A DNA stretch of 64,000 nt, taken from assembly GCF_025685425.1 (NCBI RefSeq), contig NZ_JAGTAS010000024.1:99263-163262 (forward strand). The letters run 5' to 3'. A program made the translations under genes and the position numbers. This DNA is from Terriglobus albidus (GTDB lineage: Bacteria > Acidobacteriota > Terriglobia > Terriglobales > Acidobacteriaceae). This document shows positions 1-7,636 of the stretch, piece after piece (position 1 is the stretch's first letter; every line of letters begins with the position of its first letter). Under the pieces are notes generated by a model that was given only the letters and a program-made list of their open reading frames with translations, was not told where the DNA came from and ran no database searches.

Positions 1-1
1 A

Positions 2-238
2 GGTCAAGGGATAACCTCAAACGTGAATATCAATGTCAATGAAAGCGCGACAACTGGTTCAGTACAAGGGACGATCTCCGGCTCGCCTTCGTTCGAGACA
101 AACTTCACGACCGGGAATGGGACCACAACCAATCTTCCTTTGCAGACGGCTCCGCAGAGCACCGTCGGCTTCATCGTAGGCTTAGAACAAACACACAATG
201 TGGATAAGAAGACCGATCTGAAAAAGGACCCCCAATGA
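2..238 (+). CDS. C-terminal part of an unrecognised protein (cut by window edge)
   Basis: The frame is open from the first bases of the window, so this is the tail of a longer gene whose start lies outside. About 78 residues are visible; the middle is rich in Thr, Ser, Gly and Asn and the tail is charged and Lys/Asp-rich. No family is recognised. Its stop overlaps the start of the next gene in an ATGA arrangement (235-238), which suggests translational coupling to the small membrane protein that follows. The neighbourhood carries toxin/immunity remnants, so a toxin tail with a membrane-bound partner is one possibility, but nothing in the visible residues proves it. Confidence 0.6.
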   Translation, partial: GQGITSNVNINVNESATTGSVQGTISGSPSFETNFTTGNGTTTNLPLQTAPQSTVGFIVGLEQTHNVDKKTDLKKDPQ

Positions 239-624
239 AAAGTCTGTCGATCTATCTGCTGCTTCTGGGTATCATCTGGGCGCTACTTGTTGGCTGGATG
301 TATTTAGCGCTGAGCGGCATCGCGGAGCCAATCTCAATGATGAGAGTAGTCCTCTACTTTGGGGGAATGCTCATCGGCCCTCTTGTTCTGATCGTGGGAT
401 CGGTTCTTGTGTTGTGTGGAACGTATGCAAAACCGGGAGCACTGCTGGCGTTGCTTGGCTGCGTGGTGCTGACGATCTTCGTGGTATATCAGAGCCTTCA
501 GGCTCTCCATGTGGAACCACTACAAGTGCAGCCGCCCTATCTCCTCTATGTGATAGCGGTGGTCGTGGCGTTGCTGTCAGATGCGGGAGCGTTCCGGCTC
601 TATCAACTCGTTACGAAACGATGA
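235..624 (+). CDS. Small four-helix membrane protein, function unknown
   Basis: A 129-residue protein with about four hydrophobic segments (near residues 5-27, 38-60, 68-90 and 102-120) joined by short loops, so it should sit in the inner membrane. No enzymatic motif is visible and I do not recognise the family. It starts inside the stop codon of the preceding gene (ATGA), implying a coupled pair. In a region of decayed polymorphic-toxin cassettes, small multi-pass proteins coupled to a toxin tail are sometimes immunity proteins; here that is only inference. Confidence 0.65.
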   Translation: MKSLSIYLLLLGIIWALLVGWMYLALSGIAEPISMMRVVLYFGGMLIGPLVLIVGSVLVLCGTYAKPGALLALLGCVVLTIFVVYQSLQALHVEPLQVQPPYLLYVIAVVVALLSDAGAFRLYQLVTKR

Positions 625-626
625 CT

Positions 627-801
627 TGCGGCTATGACACAAGCTCATACAGTTATGACGCACTCATCGGCAAGTTCACCGGCAAAGAACTTAGCGCACC
701 GGAGAGGTAAGGAAGCACGAAAAGGCTATGACTATAGCCATAGTGACCTTCAGGATAAGGACTTACACGACACGCAACATCGTCTCGAAAAACAACAATA
801 G
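627..801 (+). pseudogene. Possible Rhs-type toxin C-terminal relic
   Basis: Two fragments in different frames read like pieces of one coding region. In one frame, about 669-707 encodes GKFTGKELSAPER, which contains the FTGKE string commonly seen near the end of Rhs core repeats, then hits a stop. In the neighbouring frame, from about 706, GKEARKGYDYSHSDLQDKDL and further charged, His-rich residues continue to a stop at 799-801, immediately before the DUF2750-like gene. This fits a decayed Rhs/polymorphic toxin tail with a frameshift near 705. The match is short, so the call is tentative. Confidence 0.3.
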
Positions 802-808
802 AACCGAT

Positions 809-1207
809 ATGTACAAGCTCAACGATAAGCATTTACGGGGTGTCCTTGAGATGGCTGGCCCAGAACGTTATAGCTATTTCATCAAGAGGGTAGCTGACTG
901 GCAATTTATCTATGCTCTCGAATCGCCTTCGGGCTGGGCTCTCGCAGGTGATGAAACTAGTTTCAGTATTTTGCCTGTTTGGCCACATAAGCGATTCGCC
1001 GAAATCTGCATCAAGGGTGATTGGTCTGATTGCGTTGTAACTCAGATACCCTTGTCCGAATGGATGCCGAAGATGACTCAGATGCTTGAAGCAAAGCAGA
1101 TCAAGGTCGCTGTCTTTCCGCTACCTGATGGGCGCGGTGTGGTAGTCGAGTCTGGGCGTCTCTCTGCAGACATCAGTGAAGAGTTAGCAAAGGTAGAAGA
1201 CGGCTAG
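809..1207 (+). CDS. DUF2750 family protein, possible immunity protein
   Basis: About 132 residues from the ATG at 809; an upstream ATG at 728 in the same frame would add a basic stretch that overlaps the toxin-like relic and is less likely. The protein has the DUF2750 layout: a 'RYSYFIKRVADW' segment, a 'GWALAGDE' turn, 'LPVWPHKRFAEIC' near the middle, and a C-terminal 'VAVFPLPDGRGVVVE' block. The biochemical function of DUF2750 is unknown. It is a small soluble protein directly after an apparent toxin tail, the position expected of an immunity gene, but that role is inference from position. Confidence 0.7.
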   Translation: MYKLNDKHLRGVLEMAGPERYSYFIKRVADWQFIYALESPSGWALAGDETSFSILPVWPHKRFAEICIKGDWSDCVVTQIPLSEWMPKMTQMLEAKQIKVAVFPLPDGRGVVVESGRLSADISEELAKVEDG

Positions 1208-1360
1208 TTGGTGTCCACTGAGCTAGCTGAGCCGCCGCAAGGCATCGCATCTTCCATAGAGATCATCGCTGCTCCAAGGGCCGTGCTTAGCGCAACGGGG
1301 TGTAGTTCCGACACTCCACTCACGGGAGGGAACTGCGAAACCTGGGGGAAACCTGGGAAC

Positions 1361-1436
1361 CTGGGGACAGACGGAACGTAAACCCATCTCACTGGCGGCA
1401 GTACTTCACTACCGTTTACGTTCCGTCTGTCCACAG
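1361..1436. repeat. REP-like inverted pair (BIME-like)
   Basis: CTGGGGACAGACGGAACGTA at 1361-1380 (match extends to 1383) is repeated in inverse orientation at 1414-1436 with one mismatch, separated by about 30 bases. The same core, with GGGACG in place of GGAACG, flanks both RAYT copies at 1745-1766, 2511-2532 (inverted) and 3442-3462. Such palindromic units are the substrates of RAYT transposases in other bacteria. Confidence 0.7.
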
Positions 1437-1744
1437 ATTCCAATTCAGCGCGAGAACGGCATGCTCGAGTGAGTTTGATCGCTGAGAGGCTAGGGTGAGC
1501 CTGCACATCTCCTTATAGAGCGGGTTTTGACACAAGAATCACCGCGGACCTGGAACTGGCGAAGTAGCTCGGTGTTGTGATCGCTACCTCTGTCCCTGGT
1601 GCCGCGCTCGTATTGGGTGACGGCAGAACAGTGTCGGCGAAGCGGAACCACTGTCTTCCCGAAAGCTGCGGCAGTTGGAAGGGAAGTGCCGCGAACTCCA
1701 TGCTGAAGATTTGCGTGGATATGCTCCACACCCGTACGGGAAAC

Positions 1745-1766
1745 CTGGGGACAGACGGGACGTAAC
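1745..1766 (+). repeat. REP element at left end of intact RAYT
   Basis: The core CTGGGGACAGACGGGACGTA lies 16 bases before the transposase ATG. The same arrangement (REP, then 'ttgtagcgatgggac') precedes the broken second copy at 3442, so this is the conserved left boundary of the element. Confidence 0.7.
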
Positions 1767-1782
1767 CAGGTAACTTGTAGCG

Positions 1783-2490
1783 ATGGGACGACTTGCACGA
1801 GTAATTGCAGTAGGAGAGCCGCATCACGTAACGCAGCGTGGCAACGCGAGACGGTACATTCTGGAGCGCGACGAAGATCGGGCCGTGTACCTGGTATTGC
1901 TGCAGGAAAACATGCAGCAATACCAAGTGTCTCTCCTTGGATATTGTCTGATGTCCAATCATGTCCATCTTGTGATGGTTCCCTGCGAGGCAGATAGCCT
2001 GGCATTTACGTTGAAGCACACGCACGGCCGGTATGCCGGATATTGGAATGCTAAGCACGGATCGAGCGGGCATGTATGGCAGGGGAGGTACTACTCCTGT
2101 CCGTTGGACCGGCCGCATCTGTGGAAGGCATTGCGCTACACAGAGCTGAACCCACTGCGGGCGGGTTTGACCGCAAAAGCAGAGGATTGGCCCTGGTCCA
2201 GTGCCGGCGTGCACTGTGGGGTGACGGCAGGTGACCAATCGCTATCCATGGAACTCTGGACTGCAAATTGGAATAGATCGAGTTGGAAAGAGTATCTCGC
2301 AGAGAAAGAAACGGAAGAAGAGCTTCGCGCCAATCGGCAGTCGACTCATAGTGGGAGGCCCTTGGGTGACGAGAGCTTTGTTCGTGACCTGGAGGAAGCG
2401 ACCGAACGATCGTTATCTCCACAAAGAGGAGGCCGTCCTGCAAAAGCAACCGGAAATTCTGAGCAGGCTCAGCTGACTTTCGAAATCTAA
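1783..2490 (+). CDS. rayT: REP-associated tyrosine transposase (RAYT, Y1 family)
   Basis: A 235-residue Y1-family transposase related to IS200/IS605 TnpA. The PHHVTQRGN segment (residues 13-21) precedes the HUH metal-binding motif MSNHVHLVMVP (His60 and His62). The likely nucleophile is Tyr119 in RYTELNPLRAGL, and the RAYT-typical WQGRYYS lies at residues 99-105. The last ~70 residues form a charged extension. RAYTs nick and rejoin single-stranded REP DNA. Inverted REP cores lie 16 bases upstream and about 20 bases downstream, as expected for a RAYT and its cognate REPs. All motifs are intact, so it may be active. A truncated sister copy lies at 3479. Confidence 0.92.
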   Translation: MGRLARVIAVGEPHHVTQRGNARRYILERDEDRAVYLVLLQENMQQYQVSLLGYCLMSNHVHLVMVPCEADSLAFTLKHTHGRYAGYWNAKHGSSGHVWQGRYYSCPLDRPHLWKALRYTELNPLRAGLTAKAEDWPWSSAGVHCGVTAGDQSLSMELWTANWNRSSWKEYLAEKETEEELRANRQSTHSGRPLGDESFVRDLEEATERSLSPQRGGRPAKATGNSEQAQLTFEI

Positions 2491-2510
2491 CTGGAACGCT
2501 ATCTGCTTGG

Positions 2511-2532
2511 GAACGTCCCGTCTGTCCCCAGG
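2511..2532 (-). repeat. REP element at right end of intact RAYT
   Basis: GAACGTCCCGTCTGTCCCCA plus GG is the inverse complement of the left-end REP core, so REPs flank the RAYT in opposite orientation. It ends about 20 bases before the deaminase-like toxin relic. Confidence 0.7.
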
Positions 2533-2553
2533 TTTCTATTGGGTTAGATCAAT

Positions 2554-2748
2554 ATGTCCCCCGAATTCACCCAACCCGGAGAAGTTGCCGTCAAAGGAGC
2601 ACGTGGGGCGCATGCTGAGGTAAACGTTCTGAATGCTGCAAAGAAGAATGGCCAGACCCGTAACTCAATAGCTCCTAGCAGGCCAGCGTGCCCATCCTGC
2701 ACGACGACAATGAAGCAACACAATGTTAGGATTGTTGACCCAAAATGA
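2554..2748 (+). pseudogene. Deaminase-fold toxin tail, detached from its carrier
   Basis: The 64-residue frame carries the zinc-binding layout of the nucleotide/nucleic-acid deaminase superfamily: HAEVNVLNAA (residues 20-29) supplies the His and catalytic Glu, and RPACPSC (43-49) the Cys-x2-Cys pair. Polymorphic-toxin deaminases have this HAE...PxCxxC pattern at their C-terminus. A stop at 2545-2547 lies just upstream in frame, and the RAYT/REP unit ends about 20 bases before, so the N-terminal carrier (an Rhs-type protein would be usual) is gone. The stop overlaps the start of the DUF416-like gene (ATGA, 2745-2748), the coupling expected of a toxin/immunity pair. Whether this stub is expressed is unknown. 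Confidence 0.6.
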
Positions 2749-3365
2749 ATATCGAAATTGTAAAAACTGAAGGTAACAAAAACATCCCATTTATTCAATG
2801 GCTAGAACGTCTCGGAGATTTGCTGTCCACGCTGGATAGAAGCAAGAATATTCTTTTTTTGAGATCGTGTTGTGAGCGTCTCTATGGGAAACTATCTTGA
2901 GTTCCAATCCGAAACAGGATGGGGCAGTGCAGATACTTGTGTAGAGCTATCGGATATCTGATTCCGCAATCGCCGGTAGAAGAGAATTTGATTTATGAAC
3001 TACAAGCCGCCGTAACTAGCATAACGCCTAATTCGGAGGATTTTGATTCTTCTTACACTTCGGCAGCTCTCGATGCCGCAAATGCAGTAGAGGAAGCGTT
3101 GGCATATTGCCTTGATGGGAATGTCTCGCATTGCCTGCAGGTAGCCTGTTTATGTCGTGATTCCATATACATGTTTGTGCAACAGAGGGATGATTTGGAC
3201 TACACAGATGAGGATGAGCGTCGAATTTACTCAGACAGTCTGATGTCTCGAGAGCTAGCTCATGATGTCAGATCACTTCAGACCTCGGGCCAAGAAATAC
3301 CGGACCGGTTTCTGCATCTTTTTGCAGACTGCTGTAATCCAGCTAATGCTAGTCTCCGAACCTGA
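2745..3365 (+). pseudogene. DUF416 (YjaG-like) gene, two frameshifts
   Basis: Three consecutive frames together read like a DUF416 protein. Frame one, from the ATG at 2745, gives 'ILFLRSCCERLYG' and then stops at 2898. A second frame from about 2892 gives 'NYLEFQSETGWGSADTCVEL' and stops near 2961. A third gives 'PNSEDFDSSYTSAALDAANA' and runs to 3365. The order matches E. coli YjaG (CLCERMYPNY, then a DFD...YPAIDAC block), so one extra A near 2889-2891 and one lost base near 2960 would restore a protein of about 206 residues. The start overlaps the deaminase-like toxin tail, making it a probable former immunity gene. A sequencing error is the alternative explanation. Confidence 0.65.
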
Positions 3366-3441
3366 ACTGTAACAGGTCCCCCGAGGCCCGCCTTTGAACC
3401 TCGGATAATTGTCTGGAACCCTGCATTGAGCCGTGGAAACC

Positions 3442-3462
3442 CGGGGACAGACGGGACGTAAC
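3442..3462 (+). repeat. REP element at left end of broken RAYT
   Basis: CGGGGACAGACGGGACGTAA is nearly identical to the REP at 1745 and is followed by the same spacer and start-codon context (ttgtagcgatgggac). Confidence 0.65.
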
Positions 3463-3478
3463 CCGATAATTTGTAGCG

Positions 3479-3738
3479 ATGGGACAATTTGCACAACGAG
3501 GCAACGCCAGACGATACATACTGAACGATGACGCCGACCGAGCTGTGTATCTGAAGCTGTTGTCAGAGAATATGCAGCAATACGGAACGTCTTTGCTGGG
3601 ATATTGCCTGATGTCCAATCACGTTCACCTGGTAATGGTTCCTGACGAAGCGAGAAGTTTGGCGATTATTTTGAAGCATACACGTGGCCGGTACGCGTCA
3701 TACTGGAACGCGAACATGGTTCGAGCGGCCATGCCTAG
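3479..3738 (+). pseudogene. Truncated RAYT transposase copy
   Basis: Close relative of the intact RAYT at 1783: residues such as QRGNARRYI, LLGYCLMSNHVHLVMVP and TRGRYASYWNA match in order, so the HUH motif survives. Two lesions are visible. About 36 bases (12 codons) are missing in frame near the start, removing the HHVT strand. A single-base deletion near 3713-3716 shifts the frame; the shifted frame reads HGSSGHA and then stops at 3736-3738, before the catalytic Tyr. A degenerate right-end REP remains at about 3856-3880, so about 120 bases of non-coding remnant follow. It cannot encode an active transposase. Confidence 0.8.
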
Positions 3739-3855
3739 TGCATTGGGGTAGGTGGCGGTCCCTAAGAGGACGCCGTCTTCAGTAGGATGGCCGATATGGC
3801 TCGGCCTATGAGAGCTTTCGGGATCGATACATCACCCGGCTCTTGAGCGCTTAAA

Positions 3856-3880
3856 GCTTGGGAACTTCATGTCTGTTTCG
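3856..3880 (-). repeat. Degenerate right-end REP of broken RAYT
   Basis: 'gcttgggaac' followed by 'tcatgtctgt' aligns with 'gcttgggaac' plus 'gtcccgtctgt' at the right end of the intact RAYT, with several changes. It marks the boundary of the decayed copy just before the Kelch gene. Confidence 0.45.
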
Positions 3881-3923
3881 TTCGTATTCTTTCGCTGGTT
3901 GTTATCCCAATAAGAGAAGATCG

Positions 3924-5339
3924 ATGATTCGGAAGACCATTGCCTCATGCATTGCGGCACTTATTTTCAGCCAGGTACTTGGATGTGGGGGACGGGGATC
4001 GCAGAATACGCCCGTTCCTGCTATCTCTGTGACACTTTCTCCTGCGAGCGCAACTCTCTTTCTGCGCGGAACGCAGACATTCACCGCAAGCGTTACAGGT
4101 GCGAGCGATCAACGAGTTGTCTTTGAAGTGACTGGAGGAGGAAGTACGACAACGAGCGGTGTCTATACCGCTCCTGATCGTCCGGGTGATTACAAAATTC
4201 GTGCATGGAGCGTCGCTGATGAAACCAAGTACGCACAGGCCTCTATTCATGTTGAGGGTTATCGCGAGCGCATCTCGGACATCGGAACTACCAATGATGG
4301 CTATGACCGGCATACGGCGAATCTGGTGCCCGATGGCAGGGTGTTGATAGCAGGCGGTTATGGGTCGCGCGGACTTCATACAAGAGCAGACATCTATGTG
4401 CCTGGGCAGGTAGGAGTCATAGCCGGGCCAGACCTTGTGGTTCCCCGGCAAGCTCATGCGTCCGTGGATTTATCCGATGGCAGGATTTTGTTGACCGGTG
4501 GATTTGCTGTATCCACATCGGCAAACTTCTATGACCCGGTCTTTAAGAGCTCGGAGATCTATGATCCGGTCAGCAATCGCTTTATCGCCGGACCGGAGAT
4601 GCAATGGGCGCGGCGCGAGCATACGATGACTCGCCTTACCGACGGCCGTGTTCTTGTCGTAGGTGGCATCAGTCTTCATGGCCATGGATTCTCTGCGAAT
4701 CCGCAAGCAGAGATTTACTCGCCATCGACAAACCGGTTTGAGCTCGCGGGACGGAACATTGATCCTCGATGGATGCACACGGCAACCCGCTTACCAGATG
4801 GCAGAGTATTGGTGGCCGGCGGGCGTCCGAACAATTGCATCGTCGTGTGTTCTGTCGATGGATTGAAAAGTGCCGAAATCTTCGATCCTTCAACAGGACA
4901 ATGGAGTGCGACCGGATCCATGAATATCAGCCGATATGGTCATTCCGCAGCATTGATGGCGGATGGAAGGGTGCTGATTCTCGGCGGTGAGACCACGGAA
5001 ACAGTTGGAGCAGGCGATCAGGTGCTGGACGTAGAAATCTACGACCCGGCAACGGGAAAGTTCACGCTTGCAGGCCGACTGATTGATGGCCGCAGCTTTC
5101 ATGCTTTGACGGAACTACATGATGGGCGCTATCTGCTGGCGGGCGGCAATAAACTTTCCAACACCCCTCTCTATACAACAGAAATTTATGACCCGGAGAA
5201 GGGCAAAAGTACTCCTGGACCAGAGATGAGAGATTTTCGTGTCAGGGCACGTTCCGTGAAGCTGGTAAGCGGGAAGGTACTGGTGATTGGCGGGCATAAC
5301 TCAGGCCAACCCGTCGCTCCGCTGGATCTGTTCGAGTGA
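3924..5339 (+). CDS. Kelch-repeat lipoprotein with Ig-like domain
   Basis: About 471 residues from the ATG at 3924, which follows a purine-rich 'taagagaaga'; an upstream TTG at 3858 in frame lies within the RAYT remnant and is unlikely. The N-terminus is a lipoprotein signal with lipobox LGC (FSQVLGCGG). An Ig-like/BIG domain follows ('VTLSPASATLFLRGTQTFTA' type), then seven Kelch-like motifs of the form DGRVLIAGG, DGRILLTGG, DGRVLVVGG, DGRVLVAGG, DGRVLILGG, DGRYLLAGG and SGKVLVIGG, interspersed with AEIYDP-type strands. It should fold as a beta-propeller anchored in the envelope facing outward. Kelch proteins of this type are abundant in soil Acidobacteria; the ligand is unknown. Confidence 0.85.
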   Translation: MIRKTIASCIAALIFSQVLGCGGRGSQNTPVPAISVTLSPASATLFLRGTQTFTASVTGASDQRVVFEVTGGGSTTTSGVYTAPDRPGDYKIRAWSVADETKYAQASIHVEGYRERISDIGTTNDGYDRHTANLVPDGRVLIAGGYGSRGLHTRADIYVPGQVGVIAGPDLVVPRQAHASVDLSDGRILLTGGFAVSTSANFYDPVFKSSEIYDPVSNRFIAGPEMQWARREHTMTRLTDGRVLVVGGISLHGHGFSANPQAEIYSPSTNRFELAGRNIDPRWMHTATRLPDGRVLVAGGRPNNCIVVCSVDGLKSAEIFDPSTGQWSATGSMNISRYGHSAALMADGRVLILGGETTETVGAGDQVLDVEIYDPATGKFTLAGRLIDGRSFHALTELHDGRYLLAGGNKLSNTPLYTTEIYDPEKGKSTPGPEMRDFRVRARSVKLVSGKVLVIGGHNSGQPVAPLDLFE

Positions 5340-5634
5340 AGTATCGATCCCGTAGGAAGAAGGTGCTTTCGCCAATGCGGACGCACCTCCTTAATTCGGT
5401 TGGTTAACGTTCGCGGACTTAGTCATATCGCCCATTCTTCGCGGCGCAGACGCGAAGGGGAGTCCCCGCGTATGGAAGAGTATCGGTAGAGAAGCAGATT
5501 TCTCCGCTATCGGTTCACCCAGCCAGCGAAGCTGGCCGGGACCCCGAACGCTGCGAAATGACAAAAGGGCAATGCAGAACCTGAAAGGTTGCGTTTCCCA
5601 GCTCTAGCTCTATGTCAACGCGGCCCAAGCTAAG
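5340..5634. other. Intergenic repeat region
   Basis: This ~295-base gap between convergent genes holds one copy of the 'gcagatttctccgct...ctgcgaaatgacaaaa' repeat (5493-5566). A nested GCCAGCGAAGCTGGC palindrome interrupts that copy. No gene is seen. Confidence 0.6.
5493..5566 (+). repeat. Dispersed 'cagatttctccgct' repeat, copy 1
   Basis: Shares AGCAGATTTCTCCGCT and CTGCGAAATGACAAAA with copies at 15525-15569 and 20472-20516. In this copy the middle is replaced by a longer insert containing a small palindrome. Confidence 0.7.
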
Positions 5635-7593
5635 CTACTCGTCCGTCTTCTCTCGCTTGTAGGGCGAAGCCATCCGTGCGCGAGCTTCATTGATGGCGCC
5701 CTGGGTATTGTCGTTGGTCTGGATGGCGAGGCGGTACTCGTTGACGGCGCGGTCGCGCTGACCGGTGACGTCGAAGATGTTGCCCAGCTTGATGTGGCTC
5801 CAGACCTCGGTCCATTTGGGATCACCGTCTCCGCGCAATGCGTCGCGGAAGGCGTTTGCCGCCGACTGATAATTCTTCTGCAGGAAGAAGATCTCGGCGA
5901 TGCGGTAGTTGGCGAGGGAGGAGTTCTTGTTCGCGTCCAGCGCCTTCTGATACTCGTTCAGCGCGGCGATCAGGTCACCCTGGGCAGCCTGCTGCTGACC
6001 ACGCAGAACAGCGACGCGGACTGCAAGGTCAGGCGTAGACTTCAACACCCAGTTGTCCGGATCGATGGTGACGCGGCGCGGACGGCCGAAGGTCTCGACT
6101 GTGTACTGCGATTCGGAGCCGGAGACGTCGATGCGGCGAATCTCTGTCTTACCGTCGGTCTCGATGCGCAGCTCTACGGGCATGCGGAAGAGATCGAGGT
6201 CCTGGGTGATCTGGCCGATCGTGCGGAAGCCTTTCGAGCTGCCAAGACGGAAGACGGTGTACTTGTTCTGGAAGGCAGGCGCGCCGGTGCCGTCGATCCA
6301 CTGCGCGAAGAAGGCTTCCAGCGTGGTGGCCTGCGGGTTCATCTTTTCAGCCAGGCTTTGCAGATCGCTCGACCGGACACTCTTGTCGGTATAGACCGAG
6401 AGCAGGTTGCGCAGAAACTTGATGAAGTTGTCGTTGCCGATCTCCCAGCGCAACATGTGATAGACCATGGCGCCCTTCTCGAGCGACATGGACTGGAACT
6501 GGGGCGAGAAGGGGTCCAGGCGGCCGATGGACGAGATGGGCACCGTGTCATAGGCCAGCGCGCCGGCGGAGATATCGGGGATAGCGCTCTGCAGCGAGTT
6601 CTTACCGTTCGCGTCCTCCATATACATCAGCTCCGCATACCGGGACATACCATTGGTGACCCAGGCATCGTTCAGCGTCGCGGGGGAGATCTCGGATCCC
6701 CACCACTGGCGTGCCAGGGTATTGGCGAGCAGCCGATAGCTATTGCGGTCGGGCCAGCGGCTTCCGGCGACGGCGGCGATCTCCGGTCCCCAGGTGGAGC
6801 TGACAGCATCGTCGGGAAGTTCCACCAGGTTCACGCGAGTCGACTCGGGCTGGCCAAAGGTGGAGCTCATGAACTCGAACTCCTTGGCGGCCGTTTCGCC
6901 ATAGCCGGCAGCATCTCCAGTGTGCTTTTCCGTGGTGTAGGTGCGGATGTTGCCGACGGTCTTTTCGGTGAACTTGCCGGCGATCACGGTTCCAGGAAGG
7001 CCGGGCTTGGTCCAGTTGAAGTCAAACTGGGTCTTGCCGCCGGCAATGTCCTTATGACCGCCGGCTCCACTGGCGATTACGGTCTCGCCCTTAGGGACGA
7101 CGACGTGCATCTCGGCGGTAAAGCGATCGGTATAGAGGCCGCTCATGGGGAACCAGCGGCCGGGATAGAGCAGGATCGAGACGGGGTCCGCGACCGCGGC
7201 CATCTTAATCCCTTCTACCGGGCTTGTATCGGCGTCCTTCAGGACACCTGCGTACTCGAACGTGTAGGTCGCGGTCTCGCCCTTGGCCAACGGCTTGGCG
7301 GGGGTGATATGGACGGTCGAGTCGGTCGCGACGCGGTCGGCCGAGAGGGTCGCTCCGGCGCCGTCGGTCAGCTTGGTGATCTTGAGGCCGTTATTCAGCT
7401 CCAGCGTGACGCTGGAGAGGTCCTCCAGGGCAGTAAAGGTGACCTTCGCCGTCGCCGTTAACTCGTTCTTTGAAGGATCGAGATCGGCAGTGATGACGTA
7501 CCCGGTGACATCGACCGTGGGACGGAGGGGAGCAGCATAAGCGCTGACGGAAATCGCAGCAAGAGCAAGCAGATAGCGGACGCGGCCGGACAT
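5635..7593 (-). CDS. M1-peptidase-like secreted protein with TPRs, zinc ligands absent
   Basis: About 652 residues if started at the ATG ending at 7593, which puts a signal peptide (YLLALAAISVSAYAA) at the N-terminus; the longer frame to 7656 would overlap lpxB. The domain order follows M1 aminopeptidases: a beta-sandwich N-domain, a thermolysin-like middle domain, and TPR-like repeats over the last ~120 residues. Where active members have HELAHQWWG and W-L-x-E-G, this protein has NTLARQWWG and WVTNG. Both zinc histidines, the catalytic Glu and the third ligand Glu are therefore replaced, while the surrounding fold residues are kept. It is probably an inactive homologue with a binding or scaffolding role in the periplasm. 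Confidence 0.8.
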   Translation of the reverse strand: MSGRVRYLLALAAISVSAYAAPLRPTVDVTGYVITADLDPSKNELTATAKVTFTALEDLSSVTLELNNGLKITKLTDGAGATLSADRVATDSTVHITPAKPLAKGETATYTFEYAGVLKDADTSPVEGIKMAAVADPVSILLYPGRWFPMSGLYTDRFTAEMHVVVPKGETVIASGAGGHKDIAGGKTQFDFNWTKPGLPGTVIAGKFTEKTVGNIRTYTTEKHTGDAAGYGETAAKEFEFMSSTFGQPESTRVNLVELPDDAVSSTWGPEIAAVAGSRWPDRNSYRLLANTLARQWWGSEISPATLNDAWVTNGMSRYAELMYMEDANGKNSLQSAIPDISAGALAYDTVPISSIGRLDPFSPQFQSMSLEKGAMVYHMLRWEIGNDNFIKFLRNLLSVYTDKSVRSSDLQSLAEKMNPQATTLEAFFAQWIDGTGAPAFQNKYTVFRLGSSKGFRTIGQITQDLDLFRMPVELRIETDGKTEIRRIDVSGSESQYTVETFGRPRRVTIDPDNWVLKSTPDLAVRVAVLRGQQQAAQGDLIAALNEYQKALDANKNSSLANYRIAEIFFLQKNYQSAANAFRDALRGDGDPKWTEVWSHIKLGNIFDVTGQRDRAVNEYRLAIQTNDNTQGAINEARARMASPYKREKTDE

Positions 7594-7636
7594 TCTCTTC
7601 GATATCCTCTGGGGAGATGGTACTCCCATCAGTCGG

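Larger units (their letters stand above)
1208..1782. other. Non-coding stretch with REP palindromes upstream of RAYT
   Basis: No convincing gene is seen here. The stretch contains a REP-like inverted pair at 1361-1436 and a third REP copy at 1745-1766 just before the transposase start. About 1500-1740 has short open frames on both strands but none with a recognisable domain; it may be decayed coding DNA. Confidence 0.5.

Noticed and set aside
5794..7461. Long plus-strand open frame (555 codons) opposite the M1-like gene
   Set aside because: It is a shadow of the minus-strand gene: GC-rich codon bias keeps the complementary frame open, and its product is low-complexity without domains or a sensible start.
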